Source: Streptomyces malaysiense
Lineage (GTDB): Bacteria; Actinomycetota; Actinomycetes; Streptomycetales; Streptomycetaceae
DNA: 64,000 nucleotides
Assembly: GCF_000980885.2 (NCBI RefSeq)
Contig: NZ_LBDA02000001.1
Location: 62,001-126,000, forward strand
Reading direction: 5' to 3'
The position numbers and the translations under genes were made by a program. Below are positions 40,175 to 48,954 of this stretch, one piece after another (position 1 is the first letter of the stretch; each line of letters opens with the position of its first letter). The notes beneath the pieces are model-generated. The model was not told the origin of the DNA and did no database searches. It saw only the letters and a program-made list of their open reading frames with translations.

Positions 40175-40507
40175 AGCCGGAGCGACGGCTGCCGGGGCTG
40201 GCCCGCGGCGAGGGCGGACCGGAGACCGCCTTCTCCCACTACGCGACTCCTTCGCCCACGGCCCGGTCCCCCGGCGTCCGCGCACCGACCGCGACCCGCT
40301 GGACCGGAAGGAGTACCTGCTCAACGTGACGCGCAGGGTGGGGGCCTGAGCGGTCCGGTCCGGCGGGAGCCGTTCGGCGCGCGCGATCGCGCCGGAACTG
40401 GTCTGCTGGGGAGGGGCGGACCGTCGCACCGGCCCGTCCGGGAGAGCGGCGGCCGGAGCGTCCGCCCGGTCGCCCCCATCACTCGTACACCTTCCGCGGA
40501 GAGATCC

Positions 40508-41533
40508 ATGAGCAGCTATCGAGTGGCCCAGGTGACCGCCCCGAACGGCACGTTCGAGATGGTCGAGCGCGAGGTGCCGCGGCCGGGGCCCGGCCATGCG
40601 CGGATCGCCGTCGAGGCGTGCGGCGTCTGCCACAGCGACGCGCTGTTCGTCAGCGCGGCCATGCCGGGCATCACCTTCCCCGAGGTACCCGGTCACGAGA
40701 TCGCCGGGCGGATCGCGGAGCTGGGCGAGGGGGCGGGCGACCGGGGGTGGCAGGTCGGCGACCGGGTGGCCGTGGGCTGGTTCGGCGGCAGCTGCGGCCA
40801 CTGCCGGGCCTGCCGCGAGGGCGACTTCATCGTGTGCGAGAGTCTCAAGGTGCCGGGCTGGACCTACGACGGCGGTTTCGGCGAGCAGGTGGTCGCACCC
40901 GTCGACGCCCTGGCCCGGATCCCCGACGCGCTCGCCGCGAGCGACGCGGGGCCGCTCGCGTGCGCGGGTGTGACCACGTTCAACGGGCTGCGGCGCAGCG
41001 CGGGGCGTCCCGGCGACCTGGTCGCGGTGCTCGGCCTCGGCGGTCTCGGCCACCTCGGGGTGCAGTACGCGGCCGCGATGGGCTTCGAGACGGTCGCGAT
41101 CGCGCGGGGCCCGCAGAAGGCGGACTTCGCGAAGCAGCTCGGCGCCCACCACTACGTCGACAGCACCGCCGCCACCCCGGTCGCCGAGGCGCTCCAGTCC
41201 CTGGGCGGCGCCAAGGTCGTCCTCGGCACGGCCGGCAACTCCGAGGCCATCTCCGCCACCGTGGACGGCCTGACCCACCGCGGCGAACTGGTCGTCATCG
41301 GCGCGGACACCGCCCCCCTCGGCATCAGCCCCAACCAGCTCCTCATGGCCGGCCGCGTGGTCCGGGGCCACCCCTCCGGGACCTCCCGGGACGTCGAGGA
41401 CACCATGGCCTTCAGCGTCCTGCACGGCATCCGTCCGATGACGGAGAAGGTCCCCCTGGCGGAGGCGGACGCGGCGTACCGGAAGATGATGTCGGGCGGC
41501 GCGCGGTTCAGGATGGTGCTGACGGACGGGTGA
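40508..41533 (+). CDS. Zinc-dependent alcohol dehydrogenase
   Basis: 341 aa. ACGVCHSDALF (about 38-48) and GHEIAG (66-71) supply catalytic zinc ligands, and CGHCRACREGDFIVC (about 98-112) the four-Cys structural zinc site. The Rossmann motif is GLGGLGHLGVQYAAAMG (about 178-194). It oxidises a primary alcohol or reduces an aldehyde with NAD(P). The GAGAGATCC stretch before the ATG is a fair ribosome site. It is not adjacent to genes that would define its substrate. Convergent with FolD across a 130-base spacer containing a tandem repeat. Confidence 0.92.
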   Translation: MSSYRVAQVTAPNGTFEMVEREVPRPGPGHARIAVEACGVCHSDALFVSAAMPGITFPEVPGHEIAGRIAELGEGAGDRGWQVGDRVAVGWFGGSCGHCRACREGDFIVCESLKVPGWTYDGGFGEQVVAPVDALARIPDALAASDAGPLACAGVTTFNGLRRSAGRPGDLVAVLGLGGLGHLGVQYAAAMGFETVAIARGPQKADFAKQLGAHHYVDSTAATPVAEALQSLGGAKVVLGTAGNSEAISATVDGLTHRGELVVIGADTAPLGISPNQLLMAGRVVRGHPSGTSRDVEDTMAFSVLHGIRPMTEKVPLAEADAAYRKMMSGGARFRMVLTDG

Positions 41534-41551
41534 GCCGGGCGGCGGGGGCGG

Positions 41552-41589
41552 GGCACCCGGCGGGGCGGACGGCACCCGGCGGGGCGGAC
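41552..41589. repeat. Perfect 19-bp tandem repeat between convergent genes
   Basis: GGCACCCGGCGGGGCGGAC occurs twice in direct tandem (41552-41570 and 41571-41589) in the non-coding spacer between the alcohol dehydrogenase and FolD genes. Confidence 0.85.
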
Positions 41590-41665
41590 GGCTCCCACCG
41601 GCTCCCGCGGGGGACGACCTTGGTACGGCCGGCACGGCCGAGCGCGCCCGCCCCGCCCCCTTCCG

Positions 41666-42526
41666 TCAGGCGGCCTGGAGCCCTCCCGCGGCGGCCTCCG
41701 CCGCCGTCACCGTCTGCTCCAGCAGCGTGGCGATCGTCATCGGACCGACGCCGCCCGGCACCGGGGTGATCAGGGAGGCCCGTTCGACGGCCGAGTCGAA
41801 GTCGACGTCGCCGACGTTTCCCGCGTTGTATCCGGCGTCGATCACGACCGCGCCGGGCTTGATGTCCTGGCCCCGCAGCAGCCGCGGCCGGCCGACCGCG
41901 GCGACGACGATGTCCGCCTCGCGGACCGCCGCCGACAGATCCCGGGTGCGCGAGTGGCAGTACGTCACCGTCGCGTCCCTGGCCAGGAGCAGCATGCCCA
42001 CCGGCTTGCCGAGGATCGCGCTGCGGCCCACCACCACGGCCCGCTTCCCGGCCGGGTCGACGGCGTACTCGTCCAGCAGCCGCATGATGCCGCCCGGCGT
42101 GCAGGACACGAAGCCCGGCAGGCCGAAGCTCATCGTGGCGAAGGAGGCGAAGGTGACCCCGTCCACGTCCTTCCCGGGCGCGATCGCCTCGAACGCGGCC
42201 CGCTCGTCGATGTGGTCTCCCACCGGATGCTGGAGCAGGATCCCGTGCACGGCCGGATCGGCCGACAACTCCCGCAGCGTGCCCACCAGTTCCGCGGTAC
42301 TCGTGCTCGCGGGCAGGGCCACGTGCCGGGAGGTGATGCCGGCCTCGCGGCAGCGGTTCCGCTTCATCCGGACGTAGGTCACGGACGCCGGGTCCTCGCC
42401 GACCAGCACGGTCGCGAGAGCGGGCACCACACCGGTGCGGGCGGTGAGCTGCGCCGCCCTGCGCGCGGTGTCCTCGACGATGCGACGGGCGAGGGCGGTT
42501 CCGTCCATGAGACGGGCCTGGGTCAT
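41666..42526 (-). CDS. folD: FolD methylenetetrahydrofolate dehydrogenase/cyclohydrolase
   Basis: 286 aa from the ATG after AGGAGTG. YVRMKRNRC holds the catalytic Lys of the YxxxK motif (about 55), GILLQHPVGDHID the QLPLP-equivalent loop, and CTPGGIMRLL the folate-binding motif. GRSAILGKPVG (about 170-180) is the NADP-binding loop, and ITPVPGGVGPMTIATLLEQT the C-terminal signature. It oxidises 5,10-methylene-THF to 10-formyl-THF via the methenyl form in the cytoplasm. QLPLP reads QHPVG, a deviation common in secondary FolD copies, so it may be a paralogue of the housekeeping folD. The context gives no folate partner. Confidence 0.93.
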   Translation of the reverse strand: MTQARLMDGTALARRIVEDTARRAAQLTARTGVVPALATVLVGEDPASVTYVRMKRNRCREAGITSRHVALPASTSTAELVGTLRELSADPAVHGILLQHPVGDHIDERAAFEAIAPGKDVDGVTFASFATMSFGLPGFVSCTPGGIMRLLDEYAVDPAGKRAVVVGRSAILGKPVGMLLLARDATVTYCHSRTRDLSAAVREADIVVAAVGRPRLLRGQDIKPGAVVIDAGYNAGNVGDVDFDSAVERASLITPVPGGVGPMTIATLLEQTVTAAEAAAGGLQAA

Positions 42527-42999
42527 GCGGCACACTCCTGAGCTGGATCGAAGTCTCTCGCCCAGGCGCGCGGCAACCACACGGACCGCTCCCCGGTGGT
42601 ACTCCACCTCAGCGCCAGTCACGGCCCGGACACAGCGTATCCGAGGCGGGTACGCGGCTGAGCCGCGGGCGCCCTCACCCACGTGGCTCCGCCGCCGCGA
42701 TCCGCGCGCACCTGCCCGGGTCCCCCGGACCGGCCGGCCCGGGAAGCCCGCTGCCGGGCAGGCTCACCGCCTCCGTATCGGCCCACGCCGGACCCGCGGC
42801 ACCCGGGACCCGCGCGGCACCGCCGCCGGGGGACGTCCGCGTACCGCCTTCAGGGCCGACCGCACGGCCGCCCTCGTCACCGGCACACCCGCCGCGCGGA
42901 CCAGCCCGCGGCGGCGGGGCCGCACCCGGCCCATCACCGCGCGGGCCGAGAAGGTCCAGGTCAGCCGGGAGCTGATCCGGATCCGCGCGCACCTTCCGC
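42527..42999. other. Gap without a supported gene
   Basis: About 470 bases. Both strands hold long open frames, but they are Arg/Pro/Gly-rich without conserved motifs or ribosome sites and look like shadows of high GC. The folD promoter should lie at 42540-42660. Confidence 0.4.
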
Positions 43000-43365
43000 C
43001 TAGTCGTCCCATGCCTGGATCAGAATCTGCTCGGCGATCTTCCCGTCCCGCAGGGTGATCATCGACTCGGCGAGGACGCGGGTGCCGTCCCCGTACTGGC
43101 AGGACTCGGTGAACGCGACGTGGTCGCCCTGCACCACACACCGGTCCAGCTTGTGGATCATGTCGCGGCGGTAGACGTCGTCGAGCAACTCGGCGATCTC
43201 GCCCCTGCCGTGCAGGATCCTGGGGTGGCTGGGCTGGGTGTCGCGGTCGATGATGCGGATCTCCGCGTCGTCCGCGTACAGGGACAGCAGGGTGTTCCCG
43301 GTGTTCCCCTCGATGCCCCGGCGCAGTGTCTCGACGTCGAAGCCGGAGCCTGTCACGGTGCCCAT
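43000..43365 (-). CDS. SnoaL/NTF2-like protein
   Basis: 121 aa; the ATG follows an almost ideal GAAGGAGGT ribosome site, and a longer in-frame start is rejected for that reason. The cone-shaped NTF2 fold is seen in SLYADDAEIRIIDRDTQPSH, HGRGEIAELLDDVYRRDM and the C-terminal RDGKIAEQILIQAWDD strand. Proteins of this shape isomerise, hydrolyse or simply bind small hydrophobic molecules. No neighbour points to a pathway, and catalytic residues cannot be assigned. Confidence 0.85.
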   Translation of the reverse strand: MGTVTGSGFDVETLRRGIEGNTGNTLLSLYADDAEIRIIDRDTQPSHPRILHGRGEIAELLDDVYRRDMIHKLDRCVVQGDHVAFTESCQYGDGTRVLAESMITLRDGKIAEQILIQAWDD

Positions 43366-43537
43366 GGTGACCTCCTTCGGGCGCTCCCGGCCCGGCACGC
43401 GGCGGACCGTACGGGCCCCGTCTTCGAGCGTCCCCCGGCCCGGCGGCCTCGGCAAGCGCACGGGGCGCGCTCCGCCTCACGAGTGAGCGCGGGCCGCCGC
43501 CCGTGTCCGGCCGGGGGTCCGGGCCGTTGCTGAGGGC

Positions 43538-43840
43538 ATGATCTCAACACGCCGTATCGTCGCCGTCCTCGGTCTCGCCGCCGGGGTCACGGGCCTGGCC
43601 GCCCCCCTCGCCAACGCGGCCGACGCGAGCGCCTCGCACAGCGGGCGGATCAACCCGATGACCGCTCTCGACTCCCTGACCGCCGGTGACATCCCCGCCG
43701 CGCAGCGGGCGCAGCTGCCCACGACCTCCGAGCAGCTCAAGGCCCTGAACCAGGTCGGCGAGCTGAACCGGCTCAGCGAGCTCCACCAGGTCACCGACAT
43801 CGTGGCGCCGGTGACCGGCCTGGTGCCCGCCGTCGCCTGA
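43538..43840 (+). CDS. Small Sec-secreted protein
   Basis: 100 aa. A clear signal peptide (MISTRRIVAVLGLAAGVTGL, cleavage after about ANA at 27) is followed by a Ser/His-rich start, a helical middle (LDSLTAGDIPAAQRAQLPTT, LNQVGELNRLSELHQVTD) and the hydrophobic C-terminus IVAPVTGLVPAVA. It has no Cys and is expected outside the cell. The C-terminus resembles the end of the double-glycine-leader peptide at 28.9 kb. GAGGG precedes the ATG. Such secreted peptides are common in Streptomyces and have no known function. Confidence 0.8.
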   Translation: MISTRRIVAVLGLAAGVTGLAAPLANAADASASHSGRINPMTALDSLTAGDIPAAQRAQLPTTSEQLKALNQVGELNRLSELHQVTDIVAPVTGLVPAVA

Positions 43841-43849
43841 CCCGGCGCC

Positions 43850-44719
43850 TCACACCGGGGCGCCGCGCAGCCCCGAGCCGAAGCCCGCTCTCAGCACCGC
43901 CCAGTCCCGGGCCACGGCGTACGCAGAGCCGGGGGCCGGGGCGGCGTCCGACGGCAGGGCCTCGGCCAGCGCGCGGGTCAGGGTGTCCGCCGGGCCCAGC
44001 TCCAGCCAGTTCCGCACCCCGTCCCGGTGCAGCAGAGCCGCCACGTCCGCGAACCGCCGGCTCCCCGGGCCCGGCAGCCAGAACCCCGGCTCGGCGGTCT
44101 CGGCGCCGACCGGGCGGGCGGTGAGGTCGGAGACGAGCGGGAGCCGCGGCGGGCGGGGGTGGAGGGTGGCGAGCGTACGGCCGTAGGCGGTGCGCAGAGC
44201 CTGCGGGGCGGCCGCGCCCGGGGCGCCGTCCAGCAGCCGGGCCAGCGTGCCGACCGCGTGGCAGCCGCCCGCCGGCGAGAAGACCCCGGCGGCGTACGCG
44301 GCGGCCATCCGCCCGGCCCCGTGCCCGAACAGCACATCGGGGCGGGCGCCCCAGCTCCGCAGCAGCCGGTACTGCGCCACCTGGACCGCGAAGAGTGCCG
44401 GGCCCGCGTAAGACGCCCGGCCCAGCAGGGCCGCCGTCCGGGTACCGGGATCCGCGAACATCACGCTTTTCAGAGGCAGTTCGAGATACGGGTCCAGACG
44501 CGCGCAGAGCTCGTCCAGCGTCTTCGCGAACAGCGGGAAAGCCGCCGCGAGTTCACGTTCCGTCCCCGGGCGCGGCAAGGCCCCGGCCGAGAACAGGAAT
44601 GCGGTACGTCCCTTACGGCCATCAGCGAGCATGCCTCCATGAAGCCACGGCCGGGTAAGCACGGGACCGGTCGCGTGCCCCCGCCGCGCAAAGGAATCGC
44701 CATCAGCGGACGTCGTCAT
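43850..44719 (-). CDS. Stand-alone acyltransferase-fold protein lacking the catalytic Ser
   Basis: 289 aa. FLFSAGALPRPGTERELAAA (about 40-60) matches the FxFSGQGxQ opening of PKS/FabD acyltransferases. The nucleophile elbow GHSxG reads GHGAG near 132, so the acyl-accepting Ser is Gly. Later, LPLVSDLTARPVG, FWLPGPGSRRFADVAALLHR and WLELGPADTLTRALAEAL follow the C-terminal acyltransferase pattern (FLEVGPxxxLT). No ketosynthase, carrier protein or other PKS gene is near. It is either an inactive scaffold or an enzyme with altered chemistry. A start at residue 30 is possible but has poor spacing from its ribosome site. Confidence 0.75.
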   Translation of the reverse strand: MTTSADGDSFARRGHATGPVLTRPWLHGGMLADGRKGRTAFLFSAGALPRPGTERELAAAFPLFAKTLDELCARLDPYLELPLKSVMFADPGTRTAALLGRASYAGPALFAVQVAQYRLLRSWGARPDVLFGHGAGRMAAAYAAGVFSPAGGCHAVGTLARLLDGAPGAAAPQALRTAYGRTLATLHPRPPRLPLVSDLTARPVGAETAEPGFWLPGPGSRRFADVAALLHRDGVRNWLELGPADTLTRALAEALPSDAAPAPGSAYAVARDWAVLRAGFGSGLRGAPV

Positions 44720-44891
44720 TCGGTCCGATTCTTGTGCGATTCATAAGCGTTCCTCGGGCCGGGAGGGACGCGTGCCCGGTGAACCGGCGCCCCCGGGGGA
44801 AAGATCCACGGTCACCGCCGTGGCCCGTCCCGCCGCCCACCGGACGCGCGTAGGGTCTGCACCGTAAGCACTCGATGGAAGGAACCAGACC

Positions 44892-45980
44892 ATGGCGCAG
44901 GAAGTACGCGGCGTGATCGCACCGGGCCGGGACGAGCCCGTACGAGTCGAGACGATCGTGGTGCCGGATCCCGGGCCGGGCGAGGCCGTCGTACGCGTCC
45001 AGGCCTGCGGTGTCTGCCACACCGACCTGCACTACAAGCAGGGCGGCATCTCCGACGACTTCCCCTTCCTCCTCGGTCATGAGGCCGCCGGCGTGGTGGA
45101 GTCGGTCGGCGAGGGGGTCACCGAGGTGGCGCCCGGTGACTTCGTCGTCCTCAACTGGCGTGCGGTGTGCGGCAATTGCCGTGCCTGTCTGCGTGGCCGC
45201 CCCTGGTACTGCTTCAACACCCACAACGCGAGGCAGAAGATGACCCTCGCCGCCACCGGCCAGGAGCTCTCCCCGGCCCTCGGCATCGGCGCGTTCGCCG
45301 AGAAGACCCTCGTCGCCGCCGGCCAGTGCACCAAGGTCGACCCGGCCGTCTCCCCGGCGGTCGCGGGCCTCCTCGGCTGCGGCGTGATGGCCGGCATCGG
45401 CGCCGCCATCAACACGGGTGGAGTCGGCCGGGGCGACTCGGTCGCCGTCATCGGCTGCGGCGGTGTCGGCGACGCGGCCATCGCCGGGGCCGGCCTGGCC
45501 GGCGCGGCGAAGATCATCGCCGTGGACATCGACGACCGCAAGCTGGAGAAGGCCCGCGCCCTCGGCGCCACCCACACCGTCAACTCCAAGCGCGACGACC
45601 CGGTCGAAGCCGTCCGCGAGCTGACCGGCGGCTTCGGGGCCGACGTCGTCATCGAGGCGGTCGGCCGCCCGGAGACGTACAAGCAGGCCTTCTACGCCCG
45701 CGACCTCGCCGGCACCGTCGTCCTCGTCGGCGTCCCCACGCCGGAGATGAAGCTCGAACTTCCCCTGCTGGACGTGTTCGGCCGCGGCGGCGCCCTCAAG
45801 TCCAGCTGGTACGGCGACTGCCTGCCCTCCCGCGACTTCCCGATGCTCATCGACCTGCACCTGCAAGGCAGGCTGCCGCTCGACGCCTTCGTCACCGAGA
45901 CCATCCGACTGGACGAGGTCGAGAAGGCGTTCGAGCGGATGCACCAGGGCGACGTACTGCGCTCGGTGGTGGTCCTCTGA
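44892..45980 (+). CDS. mscR: S-(hydroxymethyl)mycothiol dehydrogenase (mycothiol-dependent formaldehyde dehydrogenase)
   Basis: 362 aa after [31 protein letters not shown] and the structural zinc cluster [15 protein letters not shown] follow the class III alcohol dehydrogenase pattern; the NAD motif is [18 protein letters not shown] and [13 protein letters not shown] the characteristic loop. [16 protein letters not shown] and [20 protein letters not shown] are features of the mycothiol-dependent enzymes of actinomycetes. It oxidises the spontaneous adduct of formaldehyde and mycothiol (and denitrosates S-nitrosomycothiol). It is followed, with one-base overlap, by an MBL hydrolase, the usual partner. 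Confidence 0.93.
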   Translation: MAQEVRGVIAPGRDEPVRVETIVVPDPGPGEAVVRVQACGVCHTDLHYKQGGISDDFPFLLGHEAAGVVESVGEGVTEVAPGDFVVLNWRAVCGNCRACLRGRPWYCFNTHNARQKMTLAATGQELSPALGIGAFAEKTLVAAGQCTKVDPAVSPAVAGLLGCGVMAGIGAAINTGGVGRGDSVAVIGCGGVGDAAIAGAGLAGAAKIIAVDIDDRKLEKARALGATHTVNSKRDDPVEAVRELTGGFGADVVIEAVGRPETYKQAFYARDLAGTVVLVGVPTPEMKLELPLLDVFGRGGALKSSWYGDCLPSRDFPMLIDLHLQGRLPLDAFVTETIRLDEVEKAFERMHQGDVLRSVVVL

Positions 45981-46609
45981 TGACCGCACGCATCGAACGG
46001 CTCGTCACCTCGGGGCAGTTCACCCTCGACGGCGGCACCTGGGACGTCGACAACAACGTCTGGATCGTCGGCGACGACCACGAGGCGATCGTCATCGACG
46101 CCGCCCATGACGCCGACGCCATCGCCCGCGCCGTGGGCGACCGGCGGCTCACCGCCATCGTGTGCACCCACGCCCACAACGACCACATCGACGCCGCTCC
46201 CGCGCTGGCCGACCGCACCGGCGCCGTCATCTGGCTGCACCCCGACGACCTGCCGTTGTGGCGGATGACCCACCCCGACCGCGACCCCGACCGGCTCCTC
46301 GTGGACGACCAGGTCATCGAGGCCGCCGGCGCCGACCTGACCGTGCTGCACACCCCGGGGCACGCACCCGGCGCGGTCTGCCTCTACGACCCCGCACTGG
46401 GCGCCGTCTTCACCGGCGACACCCTCTTCCAGGGCGGTCCCGGCGCCACCGGCCGTTCCTTCTCCCACTTCCCGACGATCATCGACTCCATCCGCGGCAA
46501 ACTGCTCACCCTCCCGCCCGAGACCAGGGTCCTCACCGGCCACGGCGACTCCACCACCATCGGCGCCGAGGCCTCCCACCTGGACGAGTGGATCAAACGC
46601 GGGCACTGA
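45980..46609 (+). CDS. MBL-fold hydrolase of mycothiol-dependent formaldehyde oxidation
   Basis: 209 aa; the ATG shares its A with the stop of the dehydrogenase gene (TGATG). CTHAHNDHIDAAP is the metal-binding HxHxDH motif (about 58-67), followed by HTPGHAPGAVCLYD, FTGDTLFQGGPGATGR and the C-terminal VLTGHGDSTTIGAE. The metallo-beta-lactamase fold and its fusion-like coupling to the dehydrogenase imply hydrolysis of S-formylmycothiol to formate and mycothiol, by analogy with S-formylglutathione hydrolase. This is the established pairing in actinobacteria. Confidence 0.92.
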   Translation: MTARIERLVTSGQFTLDGGTWDVDNNVWIVGDDHEAIVIDAAHDADAIARAVGDRRLTAIVCTHAHNDHIDAAPALADRTGAVIWLHPDDLPLWRMTHPDRDPDRLLVDDQVIEAAGADLTVLHTPGHAPGAVCLYDPALGAVFTGDTLFQGGPGATGRSFSHFPTIIDSIRGKLLTLPPETRVLTGHGDSTTIGAEASHLDEWIKRGH

Positions 46610-46637
46610 ACCGCGTCGTGCGCATAGGGTCGCGATC

Positions 46638-47012
46638 ATGACCACGAACACGCTCGTGACCCTGCACGACGTCCGCGTCCTGCGCTGCGCCCCCGACGGC
46701 CCGCCCCTGGACGGCGAGCGGGCGGCACTGGACCTGATCGGCGACGCCTTCGGGCAGGACGCCCAGCTGGTCGAGGTGCCCGTGGCGCGAATCGCCCAGG
46801 AGTTCTTCCGGCTGCGGTCGGGCGTCGCGGGCGCCATCGTCCAGAAGTTCGTGAACTACCGGGTGCGGCTCGCCGTCGTCGGCGACATCTCGGTTCACAC
46901 CGGGGCGAGCGGCGCCCTGCGCGACTTCGTGCACGAGTCCAACCAGGGCGACCAGCTCTGGTTCCTGCCGGACGCCGACGCCCTCGCCGGGCGGCTCGCC
47001 GGCGCCGTCTGA
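46638..47012 (+). CDS. DUF4180 protein
   Basis: 124 aa; TAGGGT ends seven bases before the ATG, so the transcript is leaderless. Sequence MTTNTLVTLHDVRVLRCAPD, a helical centre (ALDLIGDAFGQDAQLVEVPV) and RVRLAVVGDISVHTGASGAL, FVHESNQGDQLWFLPDAD match the DUF4180 family. No catalytic motif or membrane segment is seen. The function of this family is unknown; some members have been linked by context to resistance or stress. Its position behind the formaldehyde genes may be incidental. Confidence 0.88.
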   Translation: MTTNTLVTLHDVRVLRCAPDGPPLDGERAALDLIGDAFGQDAQLVEVPVARIAQEFFRLRSGVAGAIVQKFVNYRVRLAVVGDISVHTGASGALRDFVHESNQGDQLWFLPDADALAGRLAGAV

Positions 47013-47157
47013 CGCGGGTCCAGGACACGGGGCGGCACGCGGCCACAACCGGGCGGCCCCGACGGGGGGTCGGGGGAACACGCCGGCGCGGGACGGTCGG
47101 GAAACGCGCCGGCACGGGACGGTGAAGGACCACAGGGTACGGACGTACCGTCGCCCC

Positions 47158-47952
47158 ATGAGCGATCACACCCGTTTCGCGGGACACGGAGTCCTCGTCA
47201 CCGGAGCGGCCCGCGGCATCGGCGCCGCCGTCGCCCGGCGGCTCGCCGAGGAGGGTGGCCGGGTCCTGCTGGCCGACCGGGACCCGGCCGAGGCCGAGCG
47301 GACCGCCGCCGGGCTGCGCCAACAGGGGCTGATCGCCGAGGCGTTCGCCTGCGACGTGGCCGACCGCGCCGGCGTGGAGGCGGCCGTGGGCCGTGCCGTC
47401 GACGCCTACGGCTCCCTGGACGTCCTGGTCAACTGTGCCGCCCACTGCACCCCGGACACCCCGCGCTTCGAGGACGGCGCGGACGAGACGTGGGCGCGCG
47501 ACCTCGACATCACCCTGACCGGCGTCCACCGCTGCTGCCGCGCCGCCCTGCCCCACCTGGCCGCCTCCGGACGCGGCGCGATCGTGAGCATCGGCTCCGT
47601 CAACGGCCTCCAGGACTTCGGCAACCACGCCTACAGCGCCGCCAAGGCCGGTCTCGGTTCCCTGACCCGCACCCTCGCCGGGCACGCGGCGGCCCGGGGC
47701 GTCCGGGTCAACCTCGTGGCGCCGGGCACGGTGCGCACCTCGGCGTGGCAGGGCCGCGACGACGAACTCGACGCCGTCCGCGCCCTGTACCCGCTGGGCA
47801 GGATCGGCGAACCCGAGGACGTCGCCGCCGCGGTGGCCTTCCTCGCCTCCCGCGACGCCGCCTGGATCACCGGCACCACCCTCGTGGTCGACGGCGGCCT
47901 CACCTCGGTGCACACCGGCTTCCACGCCGCCCTGCACGATCGGCACGACTGA
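47158..47952 (+). CDS. Short-chain dehydrogenase/reductase
   Basis: 264 aa; TACCGT ends six bases before the ATG, a leaderless pattern. TGAARGIG (about 14-21) is the cofactor loop, the NAG site reads VNCAAHCTPD (about 86), Ser is in VSIGSVNGLQDF and Tyr-Lys in YSAAK. PGTVRTSAW and the C-terminal SRDAAWITGTTLVVDGG are classical. The acidic residue after the cofactor loop (LLADRD) suggests NAD(H) preference. Substrate unknown. Short imperfect direct repeats precede the promoter. Confidence 0.9.
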   Translation: MSDHTRFAGHGVLVTGAARGIGAAVARRLAEEGGRVLLADRDPAEAERTAAGLRQQGLIAEAFACDVADRAGVEAAVGRAVDAYGSLDVLVNCAAHCTPDTPRFEDGADETWARDLDITLTGVHRCCRAALPHLAASGRGAIVSIGSVNGLQDFGNHAYSAAKAGLGSLTRTLAGHAAARGVRVNLVAPGTVRTSAWQGRDDELDAVRALYPLGRIGEPEDVAAAVAFLASRDAAWITGTTLVVDGGLTSVHTGFHAALHDRHD

Positions 47953-47980
47953 CCCCGGACCAGCTTGGACGCGGTCCTCG

Positions 47981-48883
47981 TCAGCCCTCCGCGCGCAACT
48001 CCCGTCGCAGCCGCCCCAGCAGCTCCCGCGCCGCCGGGCCCAGCGGACCCCGGGCCCGCCAGACCAGGGCCACGCGGCCGCGGGCGCGCGGGCTGTCGAG
48101 GGGGAGGACGCGCAGGCCGGGCCGGGGGTTTGGACCGGGCAGGACCGCGACGCCGAGGCCGCGCGCGGCGAGGCGGGCGAGCGCGTCCGGAGCCGCCGCC
48201 TCGAACACGACGTGCGGCGCGAACCCGGCCTCGGCACACAGCCGCTCCAGCACCGTCCGCGTCCCGGTTCCGCGCGGCGTTCCGATCAGCCGGTGCCCGT
48301 CCAGGGCGCCCACCGGGACGGCCTCCCCCTCCCGGTAGCCGCCCACCAGCGGATGCTCCGGTACGGCCGCCACCACCAGCGGCACATCGACGAACACCTC
48401 CCAGGCGAGGCCCGCCGGCGGGGTCCGGTCCGCCACCCCGGCCACCGCGAGGTCGAGCGTGCCGGCGCGCAGCGCGGAGAGCATCCCGTCCGAGAGGTCC
48501 TCGGTGAGGGTGACCTCCACCCCGGGATGCGTCCGGTGGAAGCGGGCCAGCAGCCCGGCGAGGTCGGACGGATGGCCCAGGGCACCGGGCACGAGTCCGA
48601 TCGCGACCCGCCCGCGCAGCAGACCCGTGTACTCCTGCGCCGTCCGCCGCGCCCCGTCGGCCGCCGCCAGTGCCGCCCGCGCGTACGGCAGTACGGCCTC
48701 GCCGACCTCGGTCGGCCGCACCGTGCGCCCCGAGCGGTCCAGCAGCGGCTGTCCCAACTCCCGCTCCAGTTGCCGTATCTGCGCGCTCAGCCCCGGCTGT
48801 GCCAGATGCAGCCGTGCGGCGGCCCGGGTGAAACCGGCCTCTTCCACCACCGTCACGAAGTAGCGCAGCTGCCTCAACTCCAT
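47981..48883 (-). CDS. LysR-family transcriptional regulator
   Basis: 300 aa. The helix-turn-helix is at about 1-60: MELRQLRYFVTVVEEAGFTR, AAARLHLAQPGLSAQIRQLE and the RSGRTVRPTEVGEAV wing. The rest is a periplasmic-binding-protein-like effector domain (about 90-295), with VAIGLVPGALGHPSDLAGLL. It is divergent from the DinB-like gene at 48955 across 71 bases, the typical arrangement in which a LysR protein controls both. The inducer is unknown. Confidence 0.93.
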   Translation of the reverse strand: MELRQLRYFVTVVEEAGFTRAAARLHLAQPGLSAQIRQLERELGQPLLDRSGRTVRPTEVGEAVLPYARAALAAADGARRTAQEYTGLLRGRVAIGLVPGALGHPSDLAGLLARFHRTHPGVEVTLTEDLSDGMLSALRAGTLDLAVAGVADRTPPAGLAWEVFVDVPLVVAAVPEHPLVGGYREGEAVPVGALDGHRLIGTPRGTGTRTVLERLCAEAGFAPHVVFEAAAPDALARLAARGLGVAVLPGPNPRPGLRVLPLDSPRARGRVALVWRARGPLGPAARELLGRLRRELRAEG

Positions 48884-48954
48884 AACGGATCATGCTAGTT
48901 GCGATACGGACCCGGTCTTGGACGCGTCGCCGCGGCGCTCCCCATGCTGGGGGC

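Noticed and set aside
42683-43003. Plus and minus ORFs between folD and the SnoaL-like gene
   Set aside because: Arg/Pro-rich frames without ribosome sites or motifs; typical random open frames in very high-GC DNA.
43850-44719. Evidence for a polyketide synthase cluster
   Set aside because: Only a lone, catalytically altered acyltransferase fold is present, with no ketosynthase, carrier protein or reductase.
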